Below, one piece after another: positions 1 through 9,072 of a stretch of 64,000 nt of DNA (position 1 is the first letter of the stretch; every line of letters begins with the position of its first letter). Under the pieces are notes generated by a model that saw nothing but the letters and a program-made list of their open reading frames with translations, was not told where the DNA came from and made no database searches. The stretch spans positions 186,001 through 250,000 of the forward strand of contig NZ_CP149817.1 in NCBI RefSeq assembly GCF_037935975.1, written 5' to 3'. The position numbers were made by a program, and so were the translations under genes. The DNA comes from Teredinibacter turnerae. GTDB taxonomy: Bacteria > Pseudomonadota > Gammaproteobacteria > Pseudomonadales > Cellvibrionaceae.

Positions 1-1901
1 TGATTGTCGAGAACGTCGAGCGGCATATCAGCGAAGGCCAGAGCCCGATGAAAGCGGCAATGCTGGGTGCGCGCGAACTGGTCGGCCCGGTTATCGCGAT
101 GACCATTACGTTAATTGCAGTTTATTTGCCGATTGGTTTGCAAGGCGGTTTAACCGGGTCGCTGTTCCGCGAGTTTGCATTTACGCTTGCGGGCGCGGTC
201 ACCATTTCCGGTATTGTCGCGTTAACCCTATCGCCGATGATGTCCTCAAAGCTGTTGAAAGAAGGAATTGAAGACGAGGGTTTTGCCAAGCGCTCAGCAA
301 ATGTATTTAATGCGATACGAGCGCGTTACCTGCGAATTCTGGATGTGAGCCTGCGCGCGCGTGGAGCAATATACGTGCTTTGGTTCTTATTGAGCGCCGG
401 CGCTGTGGCGATGTTTATGAGTTCGCCGAAAGAACTGGCGCCGACAGAAGATCAGGGCATTGTGTTTATCATGTCCGAGGGGGCATCGTCGTCTACCATC
501 GATCAGTCTAAGATCTATGCGAACGCGCTTAATGAAAAGCTTCTGTCTGTGCCTGAGGGCGAATTCACGTTCCAGATCACCTTTCCCGACGGTGGCATGG
601 GCGGGTTGCTGCTCAAGCCCTGGGAAGAGCGCGATCGATCTGTATTCCAGTTACTCCCGGAAATTACTGCGGATATTTCACAGATTGGTGGTATTAACAA
701 CTTCGCAATTGCGCCGCCCGCGTTGCCGGGTGGTGGTTCGTTCCCAGTGGAGTTTGTGATTGCAGCGACAGGAGACATTGAGGATATTCTCAAGTACGCG
801 GAGCAGTTGCAGCAGGCCGCCGCGACCAGCGGCATGTTTATGTTTCCGCCGCAAATCGACACTAAAGTCGATGTGCCCGAAGCGGAACTGGTCATCGATC
901 GCGATAAAGTGGCCGATCTCGGTTTGAGCTTGCAGCAGGTGGGTGCCGATGTTGGTGTGATGCTCGGTGGTGGTTATGTTAACCGGTTTAATATCGGCGG
1001 ACGGAGCTACCGCGTAATACCCCAGGTGAAACGCTCGGAACGACTAAATCCGGCGCAATTACAGGATATTTTTATTACTGGCCCTGAAGGAAAGTTGATT
1101 CCGCTAAGCACCGTTGCACGTATTGAAGAAAAGACCGTGCCCCGATCCTTAAATCGGTTCCAGCAGTTAAATGCGGTGAAATTGAGCGGCGTATCGACAC
1201 AGTCGCTGGATGCCGCGCTGAACTTTCTGGAAACCGAAGCGGCGAAAATCCTGCCCAGCGACTACATGGTCGATTACACCGGTGAATCTCGGCAGTTGCG
1301 TCGCGAAGGCAATAAGTTTTTACCTGCGTTCACCATGGCATTACTGCTGATCTTTCTAGTGTTGGCGGCGCAGTTCAACAGCTTCCGCGATCCGTTTGTG
1401 ATTCTGGCGGGGTCGGTACCACTGGCGATGTTCGGTGCGTCCATCTTTACGTTCCTCAAGTTTCCTGTTCCGGGAATGGGTTTCTGGACCGACGGCTTCA
1501 CCACAACACTGAATATCTACTCGCAAGTGGGGTTGGTGACTTTGATTGGTCTGGTCGCTAAGAACGGGATTCTGCTGGTGGAATTTGCCAACAAAATGCA
1601 GGAGCTGGGTCTGACTAAAATGGCCGCTGTTCGAGAAGCCGCGTCCACACGTTTGCGACCGATTCTGATGACAACTGTAGCAACCGTGGCAGGTCACTTT
1701 CCGTTAACTCTCGTTACCGGTGCAGGCGCCGAGGCGCGAAACTCCATTGGCCTGGTATTGGTAGGGGGTATGGCAATCGGTACGATCTTTACCTTGTTTG
1801 TTATCCCCTCGATTTATGTGCTGCTGGCGAAAAACCTCCATGGCGAGCTGGAAGAAGTTCCGGAAGAGCCTGAGGAGCCAATGGACCCCATTACCGTATA
1901 A
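1..1901 (+). CDS. RND (HAE1/AcrB-type) efflux permease, C-terminal part
   Basis: Inner-membrane proton-driven pump subunit that exports hydrophobic compounds through a tripartite envelope complex. The reading frame is open from base 3 upstream of the first ATG at 48, and the translated start IVENVERHISEG is the conserved segment after transmembrane helix 4 of AcrB-type pumps, so the 5' end lies outside the window. Visible are the porter-domain segment, the second half of the membrane domain (helices around 1330-1480 and 1500-1830) and the typical 'GLVAKNGILLVEFAN' stretch. The tail is acidic (EELEEVPEEPEEP-like). A strong terminator follows at once, so this is the last gene of its operon; the adaptor gene is presumably upstream. 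Substrate cannot be told from the sequence. Confidence 0.95.
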   Translation, partial: IVENVERHISEGQSPMKAAMLGARELVGPVIAMTITLIAVYLPIGLQGGLTGSLFREFAFTLAGAVTISGIVALTLSPMMSSKLLKEGIEDEGFAKRSANVFNAIRARYLRILDVSLRARGAIYVLWFLLSAGAVAMFMSSPKELAPTEDQGIVFIMSEGASSSTIDQSKIYANALNEKLLSVPEGEFTFQITFPDGGMGGLLLKPWEERDRSVFQLLPEITADISQIGGINNFAIAPPALPGGGSFPVEFVIAATGDIEDILKYAEQLQQAAATSGMFMFPPQIDTKVDVPEAELVIDRDKVADLGLSLQQVGADVGVMLGGGYVNRFNIGGRSYRVIPQVKRSERLNPAQLQDIFITGPEGKLIPLSTVARIEEKTVPRSLNRFQQLNAVKLSGVSTQSLDAALNFLETEAAKILPSDYMVDYTGESRQLRREGNKFLPAFTMALLLIFLVLAAQFNSFRDPFVILAGSVPLAMFGASIFTFLKFPVPGMGFWTDGFTTTLNIYSQVGLVTLIGLVAKNGILLVEFANKMQELGLTKMAAVREAASTRLRPILMTTVATVAGHFPLTLVTGAGAEARNSIGLVLVGGMAIGTIFTLFVIPSIYVLLAKNLHGELEEVPEEPEEPMDPITV

Positions 1902-1930
1902 GGGTTTACTATCGGTTTAACGACTCAAAA

Positions 1931-1957
1931 ACGCGCCGCTTGTCGGCGCGTTTTTTT
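1931..1957 (+). terminator. Rho-independent terminator after RND gene
   Basis: An 8-bp GC-rich stem (ACGCGCCG, 1931-1938, with CGGCGCGT, 1944-1951), a 5-nt loop and a run of seven T. It lies 30 bases after the RND stop codon. Confidence 0.9.
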
Positions 1958-2176
1958 GTTATGCCGTCTGTGTTCCTCCTACGGACCGTGCTCGAGCGCC
2001 TCCCTTCCCCAAAAAACAACCAAAGGTAAAGGGTGTGATAACGCGAGCCCTTGCATGAGAACCGTTAAACGAATGACAATACCGGCGCGACATTGGTGTC
2101 AATCTGCCGCGTACCGCTTTGGTTGAGTCGAAGAGCTGGGCGAGGTAGGTTTAAGGCAAACGTAAAACGTGTGAGT

Positions 2177-4195
2177 ATGAGAACAATGGAAGTGAACTTT
2201 CCAGTAGAAAATGATTATCTTCAGATTATTGCGGAATTTCCCCGTTATGCGAATCGGGGATGGCGCAAGGCGACAATTTCTGGAGTAGATCATCACTACT
2301 TCGCCGATGGTAGTAGTGGCGAAAATGGTATCCGTACCAATGCGAATTTTGTCTTTACAGCAGCGTTTTTGGCCGGTGAACTCGGCAATAACGATATGTT
2401 CGAGAAAGCCGCACAAGCCATCGCGTATTTGATTCAGGGTCACCTCACAGGCACAGGACATTGCGTCGACGGCAAGCAGTGGGGAGCACATTGGCAATCC
2501 GCCTGGTGGGCTAACAAACTTGTGCAGGGTGCAAAGTTAATCTGGGCTCGGCTCACTGACGAAGCGCGAGCGGGGGTTAATGAGGTTCTGGTGTTTGAAG
2601 CCGACAGGCATTTGGAGCGCCTGGTGCCGAGCGGTACCTTTTTGGATACCAAAGCCGAAGAAAATGCATGGGATGCAGAAATTCTCGCAGCCGCATGCAG
2701 TCATTTGCCGGAGCATCCCAATGCAGCGCAATGGCGAGCTAAAGCGATTGAGTTTAACTTCAATACTTTATCTGTCGCTCACGATACTCGCGATGAATCG
2801 CTGGTGGATGGTGCGGCCGTTAAAGACAATGTATATACCTGTAACCTGCACTCCGACTTCACTATAGAAAATCATGGTGCCAGCCACTTTTGCTATATCG
2901 CAAGCCCGCTGTTGTCCGTCACCTGGTCTTTTTACAGCTACACCAGTGCGGGACAAGTGCCGCCAGCGGCATTGTTTCATCATGTGAATGATTTTTGGCA
3001 ATTAAGCAAATCAACTTTTTTGGATAGCCGTTTTGCCTATATCGGTGGCAAGGACTGGGCGCGTTATACATACGGATTGTATTTTATTGTTCCTGCTCTG
3101 GTGATGTTACAGTCTCAGTTTGCAGATGCCGATGCGCGCTATATTGAGCAGAGTCGAGTTCGTACGCTGGCCGATGAGCATACAGATAATGCCGATGGCA
3201 GTTTTTTTGGCAAGCGTGTTACACACAATATCTTTCGCGGTCAGCCACCAAAATACGAGAGCGACTGCTACGCAACCCTTGCGTTAGCTTACCTGTTACA
3301 TAAATCGCTGGCGACCACTAAGCAGGCTCCGACTGCAGACGAGTTTAGGCGCTCAACCGCTCGCCGCCATTCCAGCCCGGAATCCAGTACCAATTTTATT
3401 GCTAACGCCAATTTTTTTAGCTCTTTCTCCTGGAGAACCCTCGAAGGCTACGACCCTATTGCACTGTTTGTTCCCAGGGGTTGTGACGATATGGCAGAGT
3501 GGTCGGCGAATAATCTCGTTGGGTATGTGCGGCCTGTGCCGGATAATTTCAGCATTGGGATTCGGTCATCCAAGGTCGAAGATGCGGACGGCTCGGTGTA
3601 CATTAATGGCGTTACCGCAACGCGCAACGAAAAACAAAATTTCTACGATCACCACTTAGATGTGGCGCTGCAGACGGAGAGCGTTCGCATACATTCCCGA
3701 CTGAAAATCAAAAGCGATTTCATGGTGAGCGAGTCGGGTGCGATTGCACTCGCTTTGGTCAATGACTGGTTTAATGACTTCACGCGAACGATTTACCATG
3801 AAGGTGGTGAGCAAAATCTGACGTTCGATCTGGAGCGAGATTTCCCCTTCGCTGGGCTTCTTAAAGGCAAGCCCTATAAAGCATATCGAAAGCTTTGCCG
3901 ATATTTTGGAATTGGCAATAATCAATACGAATTCGATTCCAATTGGTTAAATATAGATAACAAGTTTGGGATTATCCGCCTCTCGAAAAATCAAGATGGG
4001 TTTTTTATAAACGATCCGATTGGGCGAAATACCCGAGGAAAATGTCTGCATTACGCGACTATTTATGGCGGTAAGCCGTCGCTCCGGCGCCATAAAGTAC
4101 GAAAAGGGCAGATTGTGTTTGACGAAACTGTATTGCTGATTGCCGCCACAGCAGAGGAAACCTGTCAAAAAGCGAAGGAACTCATCGATTCATAA
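2177..4195 (+). CDS. Unrecognised ~670-aa protein, possibly (alpha/alpha)-barrel plus beta-domain
   Basis: I do not recognise this family. The open frame begins at 2093, but protein-like sequence starts near the ATG at 2177 (MRTMEVNFPVE); GTG 2171 and ATG 2186 are alternatives, none with a clear ribosome site. The first ~370 residues are rich in amphipathic helices with aromatic and His/Asn clusters (HDTRDESLVDG, NLHSDFTIENHGASH, NDFWQLSK), the pattern of toroidal helical barrels found in heparinase-type lyases and glycosidases. The last ~270 residues look beta-rich, as in the sandwich domain of such enzymes. No signal peptide is visible, so a cytosolic carbohydrate-processing enzyme is a guess. 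The next gene follows after 20 bases. Confidence 0.75.
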   Translation: MRTMEVNFPVENDYLQIIAEFPRYANRGWRKATISGVDHHYFADGSSGENGIRTNANFVFTAAFLAGELGNNDMFEKAAQAIAYLIQGHLTGTGHCVDGKQWGAHWQSAWWANKLVQGAKLIWARLTDEARAGVNEVLVFEADRHLERLVPSGTFLDTKAEENAWDAEILAAACSHLPEHPNAAQWRAKAIEFNFNTLSVAHDTRDESLVDGAAVKDNVYTCNLHSDFTIENHGASHFCYIASPLLSVTWSFYSYTSAGQVPPAALFHHVNDFWQLSKSTFLDSRFAYIGGKDWARYTYGLYFIVPALVMLQSQFADADARYIEQSRVRTLADEHTDNADGSFFGKRVTHNIFRGQPPKYESDCYATLALAYLLHKSLATTKQAPTADEFRRSTARRHSSPESSTNFIANANFFSSFSWRTLEGYDPIALFVPRGCDDMAEWSANNLVGYVRPVPDNFSIGIRSSKVEDADGSVYINGVTATRNEKQNFYDHHLDVALQTESVRIHSRLKIKSDFMVSESGAIALALVNDWFNDFTRTIYHEGGEQNLTFDLERDFPFAGLLKGKPYKAYRKLCRYFGIGNNQYEFDSNWLNIDNKFGIIRLSKNQDGFFINDPIGRNTRGKCLHYATIYGGKPSLRRHKVRKGQIVFDETVLLIAATAEETCQKAKELIDS

Positions 4196-4215
4196 CAACG
4201 CGAGGGAGAAAATAA

Positions 4216-5262
4216 TTGCGATTGGTTACTATTTTACGAGTGCTGGCGGCGGTTGCGGTGGTAACCAGCATCAGTGTGTTTGCGCCATTGGATTCTGCCC
4301 GTGCCTGGCTTACCCCGTTACCTAAAAGTGTTGAGGCGCAGGTTGATGCGGCAACCCATTACGGCTTGGATGGGGTGATTGTCTATTGGGATGACCCACG
4401 CGGCCTGGAGCATACCTATGCCGCTGGCTGGTTCGATCGGGATCAAAAAATACCTGCGAAGCCGGATGCTTTGTTTAAGATCGCAAGTATCAGCAAGCTA
4501 TATATCGCGGCGGCAGCTGCGCAGATGGCGGCCGATGGGCGTTTTGCGCTGGATGCGAGCTTGAAATCATTATTACCAGCATACGGCGAAAAGATTCCGC
4601 AATCCGAAGAAATCACCCTGGCGATGTTGATCCAACATCGCAGTGGTATATTCAATTTTACCGATCTCGAAAATTATCCCTGGGACAACCCGCCTAAAAG
4701 CAATGCCGATACCCTGGCACTGATTTTGGGTATGCCCTTGGTATTCCCGCCGGGCACTGAAACCCGGTATTCAAATACCAACTATATTTTGCTCGGGGAA
4801 ATTATGGATCGTACGTTGGGGTATAGCCATCATCAGTATATCCAGCAGCGTTTTCTAAACCCGTTGGGTCTTAAAGACACCTATCACGTATTGGCGGATG
4901 CCGATATTAACCGCGTGATGAGTGGCTATCATGTGGGTTACGACAAAGACATCAAGCGCAATGATTTCGTTAACCCGGGTGGATCTATGGTTGCCACAGC
5001 AAAAGACGTCGCTGTATTTGTGCGGGCGCTGAATGATGGCTCGCTGCTATCCGATCGCGCGCAAGCACTCTACAGTGATCTCTATCAGTTCGGCCACACC
5101 GGCCTGGTGCCTGGGTTTCAGAGTATTGCGCGTTACCATCCTGAACTGGATTCAGTCGTGGTGGAATTTGTAAATACCAGCGGCGGAAATTCGACGCTTA
5201 CACTCGGCGTGGTGTACCGCCGGATTGTGAAAATTCTTGAGCGGCAAGCGCAGCGCAGCTAA
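4216..5262 (+). CDS. Serine hydrolase, beta-lactamase/D-alanyl-carboxypeptidase fold
   Basis: Periplasmic class-C beta-lactamase-like hydrolase (peptidase S12 type). The start is TTG 4216, supported by GAGGGAG a few bases upstream; the product begins with a signal peptide (RLVTILRVLAAVAVVTSISVF). The catalytic motifs are present in order: S-x-x-K as SISK (about residue 93), Y-x-N as YSN in 'RYSNTNYILLGE', and the third motif as HTG near residue 295. Length (348 aa) fits the family. Substrate is unknown; such proteins act on D-amino-acid peptides, esters or beta-lactams. It may be co-transcribed with the preceding gene. Confidence 0.88.
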   Translation: MRLVTILRVLAAVAVVTSISVFAPLDSARAWLTPLPKSVEAQVDAATHYGLDGVIVYWDDPRGLEHTYAAGWFDRDQKIPAKPDALFKIASISKLYIAAAAAQMAADGRFALDASLKSLLPAYGEKIPQSEEITLAMLIQHRSGIFNFTDLENYPWDNPPKSNADTLALILGMPLVFPPGTETRYSNTNYILLGEIMDRTLGYSHHQYIQQRFLNPLGLKDTYHVLADADINRVMSGYHVGYDKDIKRNDFVNPGGSMVATAKDVAVFVRALNDGSLLSDRAQALYSDLYQFGHTGLVPGFQSIARYHPELDSVVVEFVNTSGGNSTLTLGVVYRRIVKILERQAQRS

Positions 5263-5265
5263 GTT

Positions 5266-5339
5266 CTGTTGTAGTTTGGGCCTGTTGTAGTCTAGGTCTG
5301 TTGTAGTTTGGGCTTGTTACAGCCAGAGCCTGTTAAAGG
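5266..5339 (+). repeat. 16-bp tandem repeat between two genes
   Basis: Four and a half copies of a 16-bp unit (consensus CTGTTGTAGTTTGGGC) starting four bases after the serine-hydrolase stop. Units 1 and 3 are identical, unit 2 differs at two or three positions, unit 4 is degenerate. Likely a slippage-prone minisatellite. Confidence 0.8.
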
Positions 5340-5348
5340 TAAGCGAAT

Positions 5349-5732
5349 ATGATTAGCGGTTTTCATCACGTTGCGGTTATTTGTTCCAACTACGCGCGGT
5401 CAAAGCAATTTTATACGGAAGTTTTAGGCTTGCAGGTGCTAGCGGAAAACTACCGTGCAGCCAGAGATTCCTATAAATTGGATCTACAAATTCCTGGCGG
5501 TGGCCAGGTGGAACTTTTTTCGTTTCCGCAAAGCCCTGAGCGGCCAAGTTATCCAGAGGCTCGCGGGCTACGTCATCTTGCGTTTGCCGTGCAATCTATC
5601 GATGATGCGGTTGCCTATTTGAATACGCAGGGTGTCGAGGTGGAAAAGGTACGCGTAGATGAATACACCGGTAAACGCTATACCTTTTTTAGCGATCCTG
5701 ATCAGTTGCCCATCGAGCTATATGAAAATTAA
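5349..5732 (+). CDS. VOC family protein, GloA2/YaeR-like
   Basis: A 127-aa single-unit vicinal oxygen chelate protein. It opens with 'GFHHVAVICSNYARSKQFY' and closes with 'FFSDPDQLPIELYE', the paired beta-alpha-beta-beta-beta modules of the glyoxalase fold; the metal-ligand positions (His6/7, Glu at 'QVELF', His in 'GLRHLAFAV', Glu in 'PIELYE') are all present. Length and sequence match the YaeR/GloA2 group, whose substrate is not settled; a detoxification or isomerase role is an inference. The gene stands alone between a minisatellite and the convergent moeA. Confidence 0.88.
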   Translation: MISGFHHVAVICSNYARSKQFYTEVLGLQVLAENYRAARDSYKLDLQIPGGGQVELFSFPQSPERPSYPEARGLRHLAFAVQSIDDAVAYLNTQGVEVEKVRVDEYTGKRYTFFSDPDQLPIELYEN

Positions 5733-5771
5733 GCGGCAGGTTCTTGGCAATTGGCCGTACGCCGCTGTTTT

Positions 5772-7028
5772 TTAGAGCAGTGGTAGTGATGTATCGAAAG
5801 GTAATACATCAACGTATTCCCCCTCCTCAACATTTCCGCGGTCCTGTTCCAGCCGAATGTAGGCATTCGCGACGACGATAGTAGAAAGAGCGCCTGAACT
5901 CTGCGAATTTATCGACTCTACACCGATAATGCCATTTTGGTTGGCGAGTATGCGCCCACGTTGAAAATCTGTTCGCCCAGGCCGTTTTTTGAACGAGCTA
6001 CAGGCGCGCAGTTTTAATACGAGTTTCGCCTGCGGGTTTGCGCCGGTCAATTTTTCCAGTGCCGGTAGTGCCAGCTGCTCGAAGGTGACGGCTGCCGATA
6101 CCGGATTACCCGGCAGTCCAAAAAAATAACAGGGTGTGCTGTCGCCTGCGGTGTGGAGCGTGCCGAACGCGAACGGCTTGCCGGGTTTGATGGCCAATTT
6201 GTAAAAATCTACCTGGCCGAGTGTCACCAGGAGTTCACGCGTGTAGTCTGCATCGCCCACAGACACGCCACCAGAGGAAATAACCGCATGGCATTGGCTG
6301 GCTGCTTCGAGAAATACCTGTTCGAGTTTCTGCCGGTCGTCTGGGATTGAGCCAAAATCGATGACTTCGATGGGGTATTCCGCGAGGGCGCTTAGCAACA
6401 GGTAGCGGTTGCTGTCATAAATTCGGCCTGCTTCCAAGGGCTGTCCCAATGGCGTTAGTTCATCGCCGGTGGAGAATACGCCGACGCGAGGCTTGGTATA
6501 GACCGGAACCTGCAGCTCGCCGAGTGAGGCGAGCATGCCGATATCGACGGGGCTTAGTCTGCGTCCGCGCAAGAGTATGCGGCTGCCCTGTGGCAGATCG
6601 TGACCCGCAAGGCGCACATTCTCGCCTTTAACGGGCGCTTTTAGCAGCGTGAGCTCATCGCCATCGCGCAAGGTGTTTTCCTGCATCGCGACACAATCGC
6701 AGCCGCTGGGCATTTTGGCTCCGGTCATAATGCGGATGCATTCATTTTCTGATAGCGCGCCCAGGTAGGGCTGCCCGGCGAGTGCGATGCCGGCAACCCT
6801 GAATGCGTCGGTGCTACTGATGCTACTGCTGGCGAATGCATAGCCATCCATTGCGGAGTTGTCGAAGTCAGGTATCGGGCGTGATGCGATAATATCTTCG
6901 GCCAGAACACGGCCGCGCGCGTTCAACAGTGGCACATACTCACAATTCTGCGCACAATTAACCACAGCATTTATACGTTGTAATGCGGCTTCGAGAGGTA
7001 ACAAGCCTGGTTGATCGCACGAATTCAT
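5772..7028 (-). CDS. moeA: Molybdopterin molybdotransferase MoeA
   Basis: Cytosolic enzyme that inserts molybdate into adenylylated molybdopterin to finish molybdenum cofactor. The open frame extends to 7106, but ATG at 7028 (MNSCDQPGLLPLEAAL) gives 418 aa, close to the usual ~411, and has AAGG seven bases upstream. Diagnostic segments are 'FDNSAMDGYAF' in domain 1, 'SGGVSVGDADYTRE' in the MoaB-like domain with its acidic molybdate-site residues, and 'GLPGNPVSAAVTF'. The C-terminal beta domain is complete. No other moa/moe gene lies in the window. It is convergent with the VOC gene and divergent from the ubi operon. Confidence 0.95.
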   Translation of the reverse strand: MNSCDQPGLLPLEAALQRINAVVNCAQNCEYVPLLNARGRVLAEDIIASRPIPDFDNSAMDGYAFASSSISSTDAFRVAGIALAGQPYLGALSENECIRIMTGAKMPSGCDCVAMQENTLRDGDELTLLKAPVKGENVRLAGHDLPQGSRILLRGRRLSPVDIGMLASLGELQVPVYTKPRVGVFSTGDELTPLGQPLEAGRIYDSNRYLLLSALAEYPIEVIDFGSIPDDRQKLEQVFLEAASQCHAVISSGGVSVGDADYTRELLVTLGQVDFYKLAIKPGKPFAFGTLHTAGDSTPCYFFGLPGNPVSAAVTFEQLALPALEKLTGANPQAKLVLKLRACSSFKKRPGRTDFQRGRILANQNGIIGVESINSQSSGALSTIVVANAYIRLEQDRGNVEEGEYVDVLPFDTSLPLL

Positions 7029-7179
7029 TGGCAAAACCTTGAGTAGTTGATTAACAGCAAGCCATTGTATTTTAAAGTTGCGAGCCGAATCCAATGACTT
7101 GTCCACATGGGGTCAATCAATTATTTTGAAGGTTCAGAATTTCTTTACGAATCGCCACACTGCTTGAGAGCATGTATTC

Positions 7180-7455
7180 ATGAATCATCGCAAGCCGTCA
7201 ACGCCCATTGCAATGCGGGAGCTACTGGATCGGATTGCCAATACCTTTCCTTTGCACGAGCCGTCGTTGAGCGTTTGCAGTAAGCAATGCGTGGGCTGCC
7301 CGAAAAGAATGCTCGAATTTCTCGATGCGGAAGTCAGTGGCTGGCAAGCTCAACTGGCGGCGGGGCGAGAACCAACGCTTGGCGAATTACACAAACTTGG
7401 CAAAACCGCCGCCAGGCTTCACCGCGTGTTCAAACTCAATAGTCTTATTGCCTAG
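7180..7455 (+). CDS. Small Cys-containing protein upstream of ubiTUV
   Basis: A 91-aa protein not assigned to a known family. It contains a compact CSKQCVGC motif (residues ~31-38) that could bind a metal or iron-sulfur cluster, followed by predicted helices. A GAGAG sequence lies upstream of ATG 7180. It sits 84 bases before ubiT in the same direction, so a shared transcript is likely, and a role linked to the iron-sulfur proteins UbiU/UbiV is possible but only inferred from position. Confidence 0.65.
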   Translation: MNHRKPSTPIAMRELLDRIANTFPLHEPSLSVCSKQCVGCPKRMLEFLDAEVSGWQAQLAAGREPTLGELHKLGKTAARLHRVFKLNSLIA

Positions 7456-7538
7456 ATCTTGCGGGGTGGGTTGAGACAGGTCAATCCGGTGCCTGTGCTT
7501 GCTGGCTACACTGCCGGTTTCCCGCGAAGAATATTGTC

Positions 7539-8060
7539 ATGCCTTTCTCCTCTCAAGCCCGGCGCCTGTTGCTGGCCAATCGTCCATTGGCGGTTCGAGG
7601 CGCGTCTGTATTGCTGGCTTTAACTCCCTTCTCCCTTCAAGAGCGTGCACTGCTACCCTTGTTCCGCCAGGCGCTCGCGGTGCCGCTAAACGATGGCGAT
7701 TTGAATTTTCTGGATGCACGCGTGCTGCGTATTCAAGTGGATGACCTTCGCTGGCGGTTGTCTCTCAGCTTGGCAGATGGCCGCTTGGTGATGGCTCCCC
7801 CTGATAACGAATACGCCGTGTGCATTCGCGCGGACAGCGCCGATTTCCTGGCGTTAATAAATCGGGTCGACGATCCTGATACCTTATTTTTCCAGCGACG
7901 ATTGGCCATAGAAGGCGATACCGAACTGGGACTTGCGGTAAAAAACCTGCTGGATGCGTTGGATTACGATGATTTCCCGCGTTGGCTCGCGCAAGGTTTG
8001 GCGCTCCTGCGGCAAGCACATTTATGGGTTCGGGGCGCAGACCAGGGAGTCGATGCATGA
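7539..8060 (+). CDS. ubiT: UbiT, SCP2-domain ubiquinone-biosynthesis accessory factor
   Basis: Lipid-binding protein with an SCP2 (sterol-carrier) domain needed for O2-independent ubiquinone synthesis, thought to present prenylated intermediates. The 173-aa length fits UbiT (YhbT). The C-terminal half shows the SCP2 pattern ('FLDARVLRIQVDDLRW', 'LVMAPPDNEYAVCIRAD', 'FFQRRLAIEGDTELGLAVKNLLDA'). The stop codon overlaps the start of ubiU in ATGA, indicating translational coupling. The identity rests mainly on the unmistakable ubiU and ubiV genes that follow. Confidence 0.9.
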   Translation: MPFSSQARRLLLANRPLAVRGASVLLALTPFSLQERALLPLFRQALAVPLNDGDLNFLDARVLRIQVDDLRWRLSLSLADGRLVMAPPDNEYAVCIRADSADFLALINRVDDPDTLFFQRRLAIEGDTELGLAVKNLLDALDYDDFPRWLAQGLALLRQAHLWVRGADQGVDA

Positions 8061-9058
8061 TCGAACTTGTTGCGCCTGCGGGAAGCTTTCCCGCGTTTAA
8101 AGCGGCGCTAGAGGCTGGGGCAGATACTGTCTATGTCGGGTTTAAGGATGCAACCAATGCGCGGCATTTTGCTGGATTGAATTTCAGCGATGACCAATTA
8201 GCACGTGCGCGGACTCTGGCAACACGCAAATCGGTAAAGCTATACGTCGCGATAAATACCTACCCACAAGCCCGTAACTGGCAGCAGTGGACATCGGCTG
8301 TGGATAACGCTGTTGCGCTGGGGGCCGACGCGCTGATTCTTGCAGACACCGGGCTGCTGGCTTACGCGGCGGAAAAATACCCGGCAATGCATTTACATCT
8401 TTCCGTGCAAGCCTCCGCAACCAACAGCCTCGCGCTTAAATTCTACGCGGATAACTTCGCCATTAAACGGGCGGTGCTGCCTAGAGTGCTGAGCCTGGAG
8501 CAGGTGGCGACACTGTGTGAACACAGTCCGGTTGATCTGGAAGTGTTTGGTTTTGGTAGTTTATGCATTATGGCGGAAGGGCGCTGCGTGCTGTCCAGTT
8601 ACCTTACATCGGAATCGCCTAATAACAGTGGCGCTTGCTCGCCTGCGAAATATGTGCGCTGGGAGGAGCGGGCCGACGGCAGCCGCCTATCCAGGCTAAA
8701 CAACGTGTTGATAGATAAGTATGCCCCGGACGAGCCAGCGAGTTACCCCACGTTGTGTAAGGGGCGCTTCCGCGTGGGCGATAAGGTTTACCACACGCTG
8801 GAAGAGCCTACCAGTTTGAGCACCCTGCAACTCATCCCTCAGCTCGCGAAAATGGGGGTGAAGGCAATCAAAATTGAAGGGCGCCAGCGCAGCCCGGTGT
8901 ATGTGCGCCAAGTGGTTCGCGTCTGGCGGGCAGCGCTGGATGCATACGTCGCGCAGGGGGAGGCTTTTGTGCCCGATCCATCCTGGATTGCGTCGCTCAA
9001 TACTGTGGCAGAAGGTTCGCAAACGAGCCTCGGCGCTTATTCGCGACCATGGCAATAA
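8057..9058 (+). CDS. ubiU: UbiU, U32-family component of O2-independent hydroxylation
   Basis: 4Fe-4S protein of the peptidase U32 family that with UbiV hydroxylates ubiquinone precursors without oxygen. I place the start at ATG 8057 (MIELVAPAGSFPAFKAALEAG), giving 333 aa as in E. coli; the longer upstream frame overlaps ubiT and is not protein-like. U32 features: 'ADTVYVGFKDATNAR', 'FGFGSLCIMAEGRC', 'SGACSPAKYVRWE', 'YPTLCKGRF', which supply the cluster cysteines, and the C-terminal 'VKAIKIEGRQRSPVYV'. It is followed by ubiV after 14 bases. Confidence 0.95.
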   Translation: MIELVAPAGSFPAFKAALEAGADTVYVGFKDATNARHFAGLNFSDDQLARARTLATRKSVKLYVAINTYPQARNWQQWTSAVDNAVALGADALILADTGLLAYAAEKYPAMHLHLSVQASATNSLALKFYADNFAIKRAVLPRVLSLEQVATLCEHSPVDLEVFGFGSLCIMAEGRCVLSSYLTSESPNNSGACSPAKYVRWEERADGSRLSRLNNVLIDKYAPDEPASYPTLCKGRFRVGDKVYHTLEEPTSLSTLQLIPQLAKMGVKAIKIEGRQRSPVYVRQVVRVWRAALDAYVAQGEAFVPDPSWIASLNTVAEGSQTSLGAYSRPWQ

Positions 9059-9072
9059 CAACGGTCCTTTAG

